The position numbers were made by a program, and so were the translations under genes. A stretch of DNA of 64,000 bases. Source: Streptomyces cynarae. Its GTDB lineage: Bacteria > Actinomycetota > Actinomycetes > Streptomycetales > Streptomycetaceae. Shown here one piece after another: positions 44,050-52,489 of this stretch. Under the pieces are notes generated by a model that searched no databases, was not told where the DNA came from, and saw nothing but the letters and a program-made list of their open reading frames with translations. The DNA lies in NCBI RefSeq assembly GCF_025642135.1, contig NZ_CP106793.1, positions 930,001 to 994,000 of the forward strand, read 5' to 3'. How positions within the stretch are numbered: the first letter of the stretch is position 1; every line of letters begins with the position of its first letter.

Positions 44050-44123
44050 GCCGGGGTCTACCCTAAGTCACCCCCGCCGACTACCCTGCATTCATCCGAT
44101 GACCGACCCTCCTAGGAGCCGCG

Positions 44124-44879
44124 ATGCGTGTCGCCCTGTTCCTGACCTGCGTCAACGACACGCTGTATCCGGACACCGGCCGCGCCGTGGTGAAACTGCT
44201 GACCAGGCTGGGCGTAGAGGTGGACTTCCCGATGGCGCAGACGTGCTGCGGGCAGGCCCACTACAACACCGGATACCGGCATGAGGCCGAGCCGCTCGCC
44301 GTAAAGTTCTCCGATGTCTTCAGGGACTACGAGGCGATCGTGACGCCGTCGGGCTCGTGCGGGGCGATGGTGCGGGAGCTGTATCCGCGGATGGGCGAGC
44401 GGGCACGGGCGGAGGGTCGCGGGGACGCGCTCGCGGCCACGCTGGCGCCCGTGGTCCCGAAGACGTACGAGCTGACGGAGTTCCTGGTGGACGTGCTGGG
44501 AGTGACCGATGTCGGCGCGTACTACCCGCACAAGGTGACCTACCACCCGACCTGCCACGGTCTGCGGGGCCTTGGCCTCGGCGACCGCCCCAGGCGGCTG
44601 CTCCAGGCCGTGAAGGGACTGGAGTTGGCCGAGCTGCCGGGGGCCGAGGAGTGCTGTGGCTTCGGCGGTACGTTCGCCCTGAAGAACTCCGATGTCTCGG
44701 CGGCGATGGGCGTCGACAAGGTGCGCAACGCGGAGTCGACGGGCGCGGAGGTGCTGTGCGCGGCCGACAACTCCTGTCTGATGCACATCGGCGGGACGAT
44801 GGCACGCCTGAGGGTCGGGATGCGGCCGGTGCACATCGCGGAGATCCTGGCGAGCACGGAAGAGGAGCCGCTGGCATGA
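44124..44879 (+). CDS. lutA: L-lactate utilisation protein LutA (CCG-domain Fe-S protein)
   Basis: A 251-residue protein with the two CCG domains of the heterodisulfide reductase B/GlpC family: TCCGQAHYN with C41-C42, and EECCGFGGTFALKNS near residue 178. CNDTLYPD-like openings and VTYHPTCHGLRGL are usual for LutA/YkgE. It forms the LutABC complex with LutB and LutC and oxidises L-lactate to pyruvate. A TAGGAG site precedes the ATG, 74 bases after the rhamnulokinase stop. Its position extends the rhamnose pathway from lactaldehyde through lactate to pyruvate. The stop overlaps lutB by 4 bases. Confidence 0.93.
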   Translation: MRVALFLTCVNDTLYPDTGRAVVKLLTRLGVEVDFPMAQTCCGQAHYNTGYRHEAEPLAVKFSDVFRDYEAIVTPSGSCGAMVRELYPRMGERARAEGRGDALAATLAPVVPKTYELTEFLVDVLGVTDVGAYYPHKVTYHPTCHGLRGLGLGDRPRRLLQAVKGLELAELPGAEECCGFGGTFALKNSDVSAAMGVDKVRNAESTGAEVLCAADNSCLMHIGGTMARLRVGMRPVHIAEILASTEEEPLA

Positions 44880-46360
44880 GCGGAACGTATCTCGGTATGC
44901 CCGCCTTCCCGGCGGCGGCGCACGAGGCGGTGCGCGACCGGACCCTGCGCGGCAATCTGCGTCACGCCACCCACACCATCCGCGCCAAGCGTGCCAAGGC
45001 GGTCGCGGAGGTGTCCGACTGGGCGGCGCTGCGAGAGGCGGGCCGGCAGATCAAGGACCACACGCTGCGCCATCTCGACCGGTATCTGGTCCAGTTGGAG
45101 GAGTCGGTCACGGCTGCGGGCGGCGTGGTGCACTGGGCCGCCGACGCGGACGAGGCGAACCGGATCGTGGCCGAACTGGTCAGGGCGACCGGCGAGTCGG
45201 AAGTCGTCAAGGTCAAGTCGATGGCCACCCAGGAGATCGGCCTCAACGAGGCCTTGGAGGCGGAGGGCATCCGCGCCTACGAGACCGATCTCGCCGAGCT
45301 GATCGTCCAGTTGGGCAAGGACCGGCCCTCCCACATCCTCGTCCCGGCGATCCACCGGAACCGCGGCGAGATCCGGGACATCTTCCGCTCGGAGATGGCC
45401 GAGTGGGGCCGCCCCGCGCCCGAGGGGCTGACCGACACGCCCGCCGAACTCGCCGAGGCGGCCCGGCTGCACCTGCGGGAGAAGTTCCTGCGCGCCAAGG
45501 TCGGGATCTCCGGCGCGAACTTCATGGTCGCGGAGACCGGCACGCTGGTCGTGGTGGAGTCCGAGGGCAACGGGCGGATGTGCGTCACCCTCCCCGAGAC
45601 GCTGATCTCGGTGGTCGGCATCGAGAAGATCGTGCCGACCTGGCGGGACCTGGAGGTGTTCCTGCAGACCCTGCCGCGCTCCTCCACGGCCGAACGCATG
45701 AACCCGTACACCAGTACGTGGACCGGCACGACCGACGAGGACGGACCGAATACCTTCCACCTGGTCCTGCTCGACAACGGGCGTACCGACACGCTCGCCG
45801 ACCAGGTGGGCCGCCAGGCGCTGCGCTGCATCCGCTGTTCGGCGTGTCTCAATGTGTGCCCGGTGTACGAGCGGGCGGGCGGACACGCCTACGGCTCGGT
45901 GTACCCGGGCCCGATCGGCGCGATCCTCAGTCCCCAACTGAGGGGCACACAGAGCGAGATCGACGCCTCGCTGCCGTACGCGTCCTCGCTGTGCGGCGCC
46001 TGCTACGAGGTGTGCCCGGTCGCCATCGACATCCCCGAGGTGCTGGTGCACCTGCGGGAACGGGTCGTGCAGGGCGGGCCGGTGACACGGGGCGGGAACA
46101 AGGTCGTGCTGAGGCCCGCGAAGGGGCATGCCGCCGAACGGGCGGCGATGCGGGCGTCGCGCTGGGCGTTCGGCCACCCCGGGGTGCTGCGGACGGGTCA
46201 GCGGCTGGCGTCGCGGTCGCGCCGCTTCCTTCCCCGGACGCTGCCGGGGCCGGGCCGGGCGTGGAGCGCGAGCCGGGACCTGCCGCAGGTGCCGGCGGAG
46301 CCGTTCCGCGACTGGTGGCAGCGGACCCGGGGCGGCAAGGACGGAGGCGACGGAAAGTGA
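44876..46360 (+). CDS. lutB: L-lactate utilisation protein LutB (Fe-S)
   Basis: A 494-residue protein. The N-terminal LUD domain includes WAADADEANRIVAELV, VKVKSMATQEIGLNEALEAE, HILVPAIHRNRGEIRDIF and ISGANFMVAETGTLVVVESE. Two 4Fe-4S motifs follow: CIRCSACLNVCPV near residue 317 and CGACYEVCPVAI near 372. The order and length match LutB/YkgF, which supplies the Fe-S relay. The basic C-terminal 80 residues are Arg-rich. Overlaps with both lutA and lutC (4 bases each) show tight translational coupling. Confidence 0.94.
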   Translation: MSGTYLGMPAFPAAAHEAVRDRTLRGNLRHATHTIRAKRAKAVAEVSDWAALREAGRQIKDHTLRHLDRYLVQLEESVTAAGGVVHWAADADEANRIVAELVRATGESEVVKVKSMATQEIGLNEALEAEGIRAYETDLAELIVQLGKDRPSHILVPAIHRNRGEIRDIFRSEMAEWGRPAPEGLTDTPAELAEAARLHLREKFLRAKVGISGANFMVAETGTLVVVESEGNGRMCVTLPETLISVVGIEKIVPTWRDLEVFLQTLPRSSTAERMNPYTSTWTGTTDEDGPNTFHLVLLDNGRTDTLADQVGRQALRCIRCSACLNVCPVYERAGGHAYGSVYPGPIGAILSPQLRGTQSEIDASLPYASSLCGACYEVCPVAIDIPEVLVHLRERVVQGGPVTRGGNKVVLRPAKGHAAERAAMRASRWAFGHPGVLRTGQRLASRSRRFLPRTLPGPGRAWSASRDLPQVPAEPFRDWWQRTRGGKDGGDGK

Positions 46361-46998
46361 ACAGCAGAGAGCAGATCCTGGGCCGGGTGCGGCGCGCGCT
46401 GACGGACGTACCGAAGGACGACACGGCGTACGAGCAGGCCGTTTCGCGTGACTATCTGCGGGAGCACGGCGAGCGCACCGTCGAGGAGACGGTCGATCTG
46501 CTGGCGGAGAACCTGGCGGACTACCGGGCGATCGTGCACCGCACCGATGCCGCCGCGCTGCCGTCGGTGCTGGCCGGTCTGCTCGCCGCGCGCGGCGCGC
46601 GCACCGTCCTGGTACCGCCCGGACTGCCGTCGCACTGGCTGACGGGCGTGGAGCAGGTCCCCGACCGGGCGGAGAGCACCCCGCACGAGCTGGACGGCGT
46701 CGACAGCGTGGTCACCGGCTGCGCCGTCGCCATCGCCGAGACCGGCACCATCGTGCTGGACGGCGCACCGGACCAGGGCCGCCGCCGTATCACCCTCGTC
46801 CCCGACCACCACATCTGTGTGGTGCGCGTGCCCGACCAGGTGGTCTCCTCCGTCCCCCAGGCCCTCGAACGGCTCGATCCGGCACGCCCGCTGACATGGA
46901 TCTCCGGGCCGTCCGCGACGAGCGACATCGAGCTGGACCGGGTCGAGGGGGTGCACGGTCCGCGCACCCTGGAGGTGGTGCTGGTGAGCGGTGAGTGA
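46357..46998 (+). CDS. lutC: L-lactate utilisation protein LutC (LUD domain)
   Basis: A 213-residue LUD protein starting at GTG 46357, in a GTGA overlap with lutB. Motifs: SREQILGRVRRALTD, ADYRAIVHRTDAAALPSVLA, SVVTGCAVAIAETGTIVLDG and RRITLVPDHHICVVRVPDQV. This is the third essential component of the LutABC system. The gene ends the rhamnose-lactate set; the ABC ATPase follows 22 bases later in the same orientation but belongs to another function. Confidence 0.93.
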   Translation: MNSREQILGRVRRALTDVPKDDTAYEQAVSRDYLREHGERTVEETVDLLAENLADYRAIVHRTDAAALPSVLAGLLAARGARTVLVPPGLPSHWLTGVEQVPDRAESTPHELDGVDSVVTGCAVAIAETGTIVLDGAPDQGRRRITLVPDHHICVVRVPDQVVSSVPQALERLDPARPLTWISGPSATSDIELDRVEGVHGPRTLEVVLVSGE

Positions 46999-47020
46999 CC
47001 GGCGCGGTTAGCGTGAGGGA

Positions 47021-48130
47021 ATGATCCGGTTCGAGCAGGTCACCAAGCGGTATCCGGACGGCACGACGGCCGTGCGCGACCTGTCGTTCGAGGTCGCCGA
47101 GGGGGAACTGGTCACGCTCGTCGGGCCGTCCGGGTGTGGCAAGACGACCACGATGATGCTGGTCAACCGGCTGGTGGAACCGACCTCCGGACGGGTCCTC
47201 GTGGGCGGTGACGACGTCGCGGGCGTCGATCCGGTGCGGTTGCGGCGCCGGATCGGCTACGTCATCCAGCAGGTGGGGCTGTTCCCGCACCGGACCGTGC
47301 TCGACAACACGGCGACCGTGCCACTGCTGCTGGGCTGGAAGAGGGCGAGGGCGCGCGCGCGGGCCGCCGAGCTGCTGGAGCTGGTGGGCCTGGACCCGAG
47401 GACGTACGGGCCGCGCTACCCCGACCAGTTGTCGGGCGGCCAGCGGCAGCGGGTGGGGGTGGCGCGGGCGCTGGCCGCCGATCCGCCCGTGCTGCTCATG
47501 GACGAGCCGTTCGGGGCGGTCGACCCGGTGGTGCGGAAGCAGTTGCAGGACGAGTTCCTGCGGATGCAGGCGGCGGTGCGCAAGACGGTGCTGCTGGTCA
47601 CGCACGACATCGAGGAAGCGGTGCGGCTGGGCGATCGGATCGCGGTGTACGGGCAGGGGCGCGTCGAGCAGTTCGACACGCCGGGAGCGGTCCTGGGCAG
47701 GCCGGCCACGCCGTGTGTCGCCGCGTTCGTGGGCGCGGACCGTGGGCTGAAGCGCCTGTCGGTGACGGAGGTCCAGCCGGGCGACCTCGAACAGCCGCCG
47801 GTCACCCGCCTCGACGAGCCCGCCCGGCGGGCCGAGGCCCGGTTGCGAGCCGAGGGCGCACTCCGGGCGGTCGTCCTCGCCGCTGGCGGCGATCTGCACG
47901 GCTGGGTCGGCACCGAGGAGCTGGCCGGCGGCGGCCTCGTACGCGACCACGCCCACCGGATGGACTGTTGGGTTCCGGTGGGCGCTTCGCTGAAGGAGGC
48001 GTTCGAGGCGATGCTCCGGTACGACGCCGGGTGGGTGGCCGTTCTGGACGGAAGGCACTTCCTCGGCGTCCTGACCCCGGCCGGACTCCACTCGGCCCTC
48101 CGCCGCTCGGCGGACGCGTTCACTCCGTGA
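47021..48130 (+). CDS. Osmoprotectant (glycine betaine/proline) ABC transporter ATPase
   Basis: A 369-residue ATPase of the OpuCA/ProV type. Walker A GPSGCGKTT is at 35-43, the signature LSGGQRQRVGVARAL follows, then Walker B VLLMDEPFGAVD. The C-terminal half carries CBS-domain sequence (RAVVLAAGGDLHGWVGTEEL, EAMLRYDAGWVAVLDGRHFL), which senses ionic strength in OpuA-type systems. Its partner permeases and binding protein lie at 50886-53166 on the opposite strand, separated by the oxidase unit. It overlaps the convergent multicopper oxidase by 11 bases. Confidence 0.9.
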   Translation: MIRFEQVTKRYPDGTTAVRDLSFEVAEGELVTLVGPSGCGKTTTMMLVNRLVEPTSGRVLVGGDDVAGVDPVRLRRRIGYVIQQVGLFPHRTVLDNTATVPLLLGWKRARARARAAELLELVGLDPRTYGPRYPDQLSGGQRQRVGVARALAADPPVLLMDEPFGAVDPVVRKQLQDEFLRMQAAVRKTVLLVTHDIEEAVRLGDRIAVYGQGRVEQFDTPGAVLGRPATPCVAAFVGADRGLKRLSVTEVQPGDLEQPPVTRLDEPARRAEARLRAEGALRAVVLAAGGDLHGWVGTEELAGGGLVRDHAHRMDCWVPVGASLKEAFEAMLRYDAGWVAVLDGRHFLGVLTPAGLHSALRRSADAFTP

Positions 48131-49733
48131 CGAAGTCGGCCATCATCGCCATGTCCTCGTGTTCCAGGTTGTGGCAGTGCAGCATGTAGCGGCCCGGGTA
48201 GTCGGTGAACCGGGTGACGATCTCCACGGATTCGGCGGGGCGCAGGTCGACCGTGTCCTTCCAGCCCGCGTCGTACGGCCCGGGCGAGCGGCCGTTGCGG
48301 GCGGTCACCCGGAAGTGGTTGAGGTGGAGATGGACGGGGTGGTGGAAGTCGGTGACGAACCGCCACACCTCGGTGGCGCCGAGCCGGACGGTGGCCAGGG
48401 GCCTGCCGGGCTCGTAGGAGCGGCCGTTGATGGTCCAGCCGGTGGATCCGGCGCGTCGCTGGAAGTGGAACGTCCGCACCGCCGTGGCCCGGTCCGGGCG
48501 CGGCGTGGGTATCGCGGACAGCCGTGCCGGTATGCGTGAGTCGTCGGCCGGTGGCCGGGCGGTGGAGACGTCGAACCGCATCACGGCCGCCGTGCCGCCG
48601 CTGCCCAGCTGGTTGACCAGCCGTACGCGGGTGCCGGGCCGGTAGCGGGAGAAGTCGACGACCACGTCGAAGCGTTCGGCCGGGGCGATCTCCAGCGAGT
48701 CGTGCGCGAGCGGCGTCTGAAGCAGGCCGCCGTCGCCGCCGATCTGCACCAGACCGCCGCCACCCGGAGGCGGAGGGTCGAGCGCCAGACGGTAGCGGCG
48801 GGCGTTCGAGGCGTTGAGCAGGCGCAGCCGGTAGCGCAGCCGCCGGGTCGGAAGCACCGGCCACGGTGCCCCGTTGACCAGGATGACGTCGCCCAGGACG
48901 CCGTCCATGTAGCGCGCACGGACGCCCGGTGTGTGCTGTGCCGCGTCCAGGGCCGGGTACCGGAATGAGCCGTCGGCCGCGAAGGACCGGTCGGTGATCA
49001 TCAGGGGGATGTCGCGGTCGCCGCGGGGCAGCGGCAGCGCCTCTTCCTCGTCGTCGTGGACGAGGTGGAACCCGGCGAGGCCGTGCCAGACGTTCGGGCC
49101 GGTGAAGCCCATGCGGTGGTCGTGGTACCAGAGGGTGGCGGCTCGTTGCTCCATCGGATACGTGTACGTCCGCACGACCGCCGCACTGTCGTGGGAGTCG
49201 GCGGTCCCCGCCATGCCGGTCGTCCCCGGCATCGCCGCCGTCCCCGGCATCGCCGCCATGTCGTCCGCCCCGGACACGGTGCCGCCGCGCGGCAGGATCA
49301 GCGCGGTCGGATAGCCGTCGCTGCCGTACGGGGTGTGGCCTCCGTGCAGGTGGACGACGGTCGGATGCGGCAGTTCGTTGCGGTGCCGCACCACAGTGCG
49401 GCGTCCCGAGCGCGAGAGCAGCGTAGGCCCGGGGAAGGTTCCGCCGTAGGTCCAGGCGGTGGTCTCCGGACCGGGCAGGATACGCAGGCGCGCCGTCCGC
49501 TGAGTGATCTCGTACACGTCCGTCGTGCCGTCGGTGCGGACCGGCGCGAGCACGGACGGCACGGGCAGCGGCACCGCGTACCGCGGCGGCAGGGGGGCCT
49601 GGCTGCGCAGCAGCAGTCCCGGCTGACCGGGCGTCAGCGCGCCCGAGGCCATGGTCCATCCGCCGACGGTGAGCGCACCGCCGCCGAGGGCCGCCGCGGC
49701 GAGCAGGCGGCGTCGGCCGATGCCCCGGCTCAT
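48120..49733 (-). CDS. Multicopper oxidase with Met-rich insertion
   Basis: A 537-residue secreted laccase-like enzyme from the ATG at 49733. The start SRGIGRRRLLAAAALGGGAL is a twin-arginine signal. All four copper motifs are present: TVVHLHGGH, LWYHDHRMG, HPVHLHLNHF, and MLHCHNLEHEDMAMM with the type 1 axial Met. Residues about 160-180 insert Ala-Met-Pro-Gly-Thr repeats encoded by an 18-bp tandem repeat. The fold resembles CotA/CueO and may oxidise Cu(I), metals or phenols. It overlaps a membrane protein gene by 4 bases and ends inside the convergent ABC ATPase gene. Confidence 0.92.
   Translation of the reverse strand: MSRGIGRRRLLAAAALGGGALTVGGWTMASGALTPGQPGLLLRSQAPLPPRYAVPLPVPSVLAPVRTDGTTDVYEITQRTARLRILPGPETTAWTYGGTFPGPTLLSRSGRRTVVRHRNELPHPTVVHLHGGHTPYGSDGYPTALILPRGGTVSGADDMAAMPGTAAMPGTTGMAGTADSHDSAAVVRTYTYPMEQRAATLWYHDHRMGFTGPNVWHGLAGFHLVHDDEEEALPLPRGDRDIPLMITDRSFAADGSFRYPALDAAQHTPGVRARYMDGVLGDVILVNGAPWPVLPTRRLRYRLRLLNASNARRYRLALDPPPPGGGGLVQIGGDGGLLQTPLAHDSLEIAPAERFDVVVDFSRYRPGTRVRLVNQLGSGGTAAVMRFDVSTARPPADDSRIPARLSAIPTPRPDRATAVRTFHFQRRAGSTGWTINGRSYEPGRPLATVRLGATEVWRFVTDFHHPVHLHLNHFRVTARNGRSPGPYDAGWKDTVDLRPAESVEIVTRFTDYPGRYMLHCHNLEHEDMAMMADFVTE
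49221..49257. repeat. 18-bp tandem repeat inside the multicopper oxidase gene
   Basis: Two exact copies of CGTCCCCGGCATCGCCGC start at 49221 and 49239, with a degenerate third copy on either side. Translated on the minus strand they give Ala-Ala-Met-Pro-Gly-Thr units and place extra methionines on the protein surface. Confidence 0.7.
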
Positions 49734-50194
49734 GCGCGCCCCTCCGCACGGCGGGAACGGTCCGGACGCCACGCCCAGACCAGCATCAGCAAGGTGCAGG
49801 CGATGATCGCCACGCCCAGCGGGACATGAACGGCGAGCACGCGCGCGTACCCCATGGCGATCTGTCCGGCCTCCGCCCCGAACAGCGCGATGCCGGTCAG
49901 GGCCGGCCAGCCGGGCCCGCCGCCGGGCCGCCACAGCAGCGCCGAAGCCACGATCTGGGCCACGGCGACGAGCCCGGTGGCGGTCGCGTTGAGGGCGTGC
50001 AGGTCGAGGGCTCCGTAGTGACCGGACAGGAAGCTCCCGGCCAGTACCGCCTGCCCGACGGCCAGGACGGCCTCGCATGTCACCACGGTCCGGAAGAGCA
50101 CGAGGGCCCAGGGCCGCACCGAGTGGCGGCCACCGTCGCCGGGTGCGGGCGGATCCGCCACCGGGCGCGGGGAAGGAACGATCCGATTAGGCAT
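49730..50194 (-). CDS. Four-helix membrane protein upstream of the multicopper oxidase
   Basis: A 154-residue protein from the ATG at 50194 with four hydrophobic helices: LVLFRTVVTCEAVLAVGQAV, ALNATATGLVAVAQIVASALL, WPALTGIALFGAEAGQIAM and VPLGVAIIACTLLMLVWAW. His and Met residues in the loops (LSGHYGALDLHALNAT, MGYARVLAVHVPLG) could bind heme or copper. No family name is assigned with certainty. Its overlap with the oxidase start implies a joint function, and the pair is divergent from a MarR regulator. Confidence 0.75.
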   Translation of the reverse strand: MPNRIVPSPRPVADPPAPGDGGRHSVRPWALVLFRTVVTCEAVLAVGQAVLAGSFLSGHYGALDLHALNATATGLVAVAQIVASALLWRPGGGPGWPALTGIALFGAEAGQIAMGYARVLAVHVPLGVAIIACTLLMLVWAWRPDRSRRAEGRA

Positions 50195-50198
50195 GGAT

Positions 50199-50224
50199 GA
50201 GATAGTGCCAGATGAGAATATCTC
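50199..50224. promoter_or_regulatory. Candidate MarR operator region
   Basis: GAGATA (50199-50204) and TATCTC (50219-50224) form an inverted repeat, and the inner GAGA-ATA-TCTC (50214-50224) is a second short dyad. The region is AT-rich and lies between the MarR gene and the divergent oxidase unit, overlapping the start region of the membrane protein gene. Confidence 0.4.
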
Positions 50225-50262
50225 TTGGGAACCAATCTCGGCTTGCCCTATGCTGAACGGCC

Positions 50263-50718
50263 ATGAACGCCCCCCGCTCCGCCTCCACCGCGCCCGATGC
50301 CGGCCCCGCGCGCATCGGCCCGCTGCTCCGTCTCGCGCAGCGACGGGCCGCACGGACGTTCACCGAGGCGCTGCGTCCGCTCGGCATCGAAGGCCGGCAC
50401 TACGGGGTGTTGCTCAACCTCACCAGGCACGGAGCGCTCAGCCAGCGCCGGCTCATCGACCTCACCGGCAGCGACAAGTCCTCGATGGTGCGCACGGTCG
50501 ACGACCTGGAGGCCCGCGGTCTGGCCGTGCGGCGGCCCTCGCCCGCCGACCGGCGCGCCCACGCGGTGGAGTTGACCGAAGAGGGCAGAGCCCTGTTCGC
50601 CGAGGCCTCGCGGATCGCCGACGAGGTGGGCGCCCGGCTCCTGGACTGCCTGGAGGAGGACGACCAGGAACTGTTGTGCTCACTTCTGGAACGCTTCGTC
50701 AGAGCACCAGAGACGTAG
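50263..50718 (+). CDS. MarR family transcriptional regulator
   Basis: A 151-residue winged-helix regulator: LRLAQRRAARTFTEALRPLG, EGRHYGVLLNLTRHGALSQR, LIDLTGSDKSSMVRTVDDLE, ARGLAVRRPSPADRRAHAVE and the wing end. It is divergent from the membrane protein and multicopper oxidase unit across 68 bases, with dyad symmetry in the spacer, so it probably controls that unit. Possible signals are phenolics or copper stress; neither is shown. Confidence 0.9.
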   Translation: MNAPRSASTAPDAGPARIGPLLRLAQRRAARTFTEALRPLGIEGRHYGVLLNLTRHGALSQRRLIDLTGSDKSSMVRTVDDLEARGLAVRRPSPADRRAHAVELTEEGRALFAEASRIADEVGARLLDCLEEDDQELLCSLLERFVRAPET

Positions 50719-50885
50719 AGCACCAGGGGCGTAGGGCGTGTGCGTCACAACCGGGCGGCGGACAGTGGCGGGCATGACCCGGCAGCCACGGACCGCCCGG
50801 TCGGGCGTAGCGTCGTCCTGCTGAGGCGTGGCTGTGCGATGCCGTTCATCGGCTTCCGGAGCGGACAGGATGCCCACCCGCCGCG

Positions 50886-51821
50886 TCACTTCAGGAGCCC
50901 CTTGTCCTCGAGGTAGGCGCGGGCCACGTCCTGCGGCAGCCGCCGCCAGCTGTCCACCCGCTGGTTCAGGGACGTCAGGTCTTCTGTCGTCAGGACCGAG
51001 TTGAGGGCGCCCAGGGCCTCGGTGACACGGACTCCGCCCGCCCGGGCGCGGTTGACGACCGGGACGACGTAGTCCGCGTTCTGCAGGTGTCTGTCGTCGG
51101 CGAGCAGGACGAGCCCGAACGCGTCGAGGGTGGCGTCCGTCGTGGTGGTCAGCACCATCTGGTCCCGTCCGTCCTGGACGGCCCGCTTGGCCTGTGTGGT
51201 GCCGACACCCTTGGGGTCGACGCCGGTGACGTCGATGCCGTAGACCTTCCTCAACCCCGGAGCGCAGTACGGCCGGCGCACGCACTCGTCCCCGGCAGCG
51301 AGCCGCACCTTCAGGCCGGAGCGGCCGAGGTCGCTCAGGGTCCTCAGGTGGTGGTCGCGGGCGTAGGCGCGGGTCACCGCGAAGGCGTTCCGGTCGACCG
51401 CGCGGCCCGGGTCGAGCACCGTCAGTCCGCGGGGCTCGGCCAGTCTCCGCAGCGCTCTCATGGTGGCGGCGAGGTCCGGCGAGCCGACGGGCGCGGCCCC
51501 GGCGCCGTGGGACCTTGCCTGGAGCCAGTCCGCGAAGGTGGCCGCGTACTCCGGAATCACGTCGATCTGCCCGGATTCCAGGGCGGGTTCGTACAGTTCG
51601 CGGTTGGCGACGGTGATGAGGGAGGTCGTGTAGCCGGCCCGGTTCAGCAGCAGGGCGTACATGTGGGCGAGCAGGTCGCTCTCGGTGAAGCCGGCTGAGC
51701 CGACGGTCAGGTGCCTGCTGTCGCCGGGCGGCGCGGTGACCCGGCCCCGGGTCTCCAGGGAGGGGCCCGTCATACAGCCGGCGACCACCAGGACGGACGC
51801 GAGCGCCGCGTACCGTCTCAT
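50886..51821 (-). CDS. Osmoprotectant ABC transporter substrate-binding lipoprotein
   Basis: A 311-residue OpuAC/OpuCC-type binding protein from the ATG at 51821. The lipobox LVVAGC gives a lipidated cysteine near residue 16. The ligand domain begins LTVGSAGFTESDLLAHMYAL and has IDVIPEYAATFADWLQARSH, RRPYCAPGLRKVYGIDVTGV and VVPVVNRARAGGVRVTEALG. It should bind a quaternary amine such as glycine betaine, choline or carnitine. Its start overlaps the upstream permease by 4 bases. Confidence 0.9.
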   Translation of the reverse strand: MRRYAALASVLVVAGCMTGPSLETRGRVTAPPGDSRHLTVGSAGFTESDLLAHMYALLLNRAGYTTSLITVANRELYEPALESGQIDVIPEYAATFADWLQARSHGAGAAPVGSPDLAATMRALRRLAEPRGLTVLDPGRAVDRNAFAVTRAYARDHHLRTLSDLGRSGLKVRLAAGDECVRRPYCAPGLRKVYGIDVTGVDPKGVGTTQAKRAVQDGRDQMVLTTTTDATLDAFGLVLLADDRHLQNADYVVPVVNRARAGGVRVTEALGALNSVLTTEDLTSLNQRVDSWRRLPQDVARAYLEDKGLLK

Positions 51822-52489
51822 CGCCGGCCCCCCGCCCGGCGCGACGCCAGCCGCTCGACGACCTCGAAGATCCCCTCGACCGCCAGTGCGAACGCGGCCA
51901 CCAGGACCGCCCCCGCGACGACCTGCGGCGTACTGGCCAGGTTGAAGCCCGCGGTGATGATGCGGCCGAGTCCGCCGCCCCCGGCCAGCGCGGCGATCGT
52001 GGCGGTGGCGACGAGCTGGACGGCGGCGATGCGCACCCCGCCCAGCACCATGGGGAGCGACAGGGGCAGTTCCACGTGAAGGAGCATCTGCCGGCCGGTC
52101 ATGCCCATCCCCCGCGCCGCCCGCACCACGTCGGGGTCGACCTCCCGCATGCCGACGTACGCGTTGGTCAGCAGCGGCGGCACCGCGAACAGCACGAGAG
52201 CGACGACGGTCGGGCCGTCGCCCCAAGCGCCGATCGGGGTGAGCAGCAGGAGCACCAGTACGGCGAAGGTGGGGACGGCGCGGCCGACGTTGGAGAGGTT
52301 GACGGCGAGTGCGCCGCCCTTGCCGAGGTGACCCAGGACGAGGGCGACGGGCAGTGCGATCAGGCAGCTGACGAGAAGACAGACGGCGGTCAGGACGAGG
52401 TGCTGCTGCAGCCGGTGCCCGATGCCGTCGTCGCCCGCCCAGTGCGCCGGGTCGGTGAGCCAGTCCCAGGTGTCTCCGAGGGTCCTCAT
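51818..52489 (-). CDS. Osmoprotectant ABC transporter permease (second)
   Basis: A 223-residue inner-membrane permease from ATG 52489, overlapping the first permease by 4 bases. The EAA-like loop is DVVRAARGMGMTGRQMLLHVELPLSLP, followed by ALAGGGGLGRIITAGFN. About five helices are visible. The pair with the next permease is typical of OpuCB-OpuCD heterodimers. Confidence 0.9.
   Translation of the reverse strand: MRTLGDTWDWLTDPAHWAGDDGIGHRLQQHLVLTAVCLLVSCLIALPVALVLGHLGKGGALAVNLSNVGRAVPTFAVLVLLLLTPIGAWGDGPTVVALVLFAVPPLLTNAYVGMREVDPDVVRAARGMGMTGRQMLLHVELPLSLPMVLGGVRIAAVQLVATATIAALAGGGGLGRIITAGFNLASTPQVVAGAVLVAAFALAVEGIFEVVERLASRRAGGRR

Noticed and set aside
44050..44123. Separate promoter before lutA
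   Set aside because: Some AT-containing CTACCCT repeats are present but no convincing -35/-10 pair, so none was annotated.
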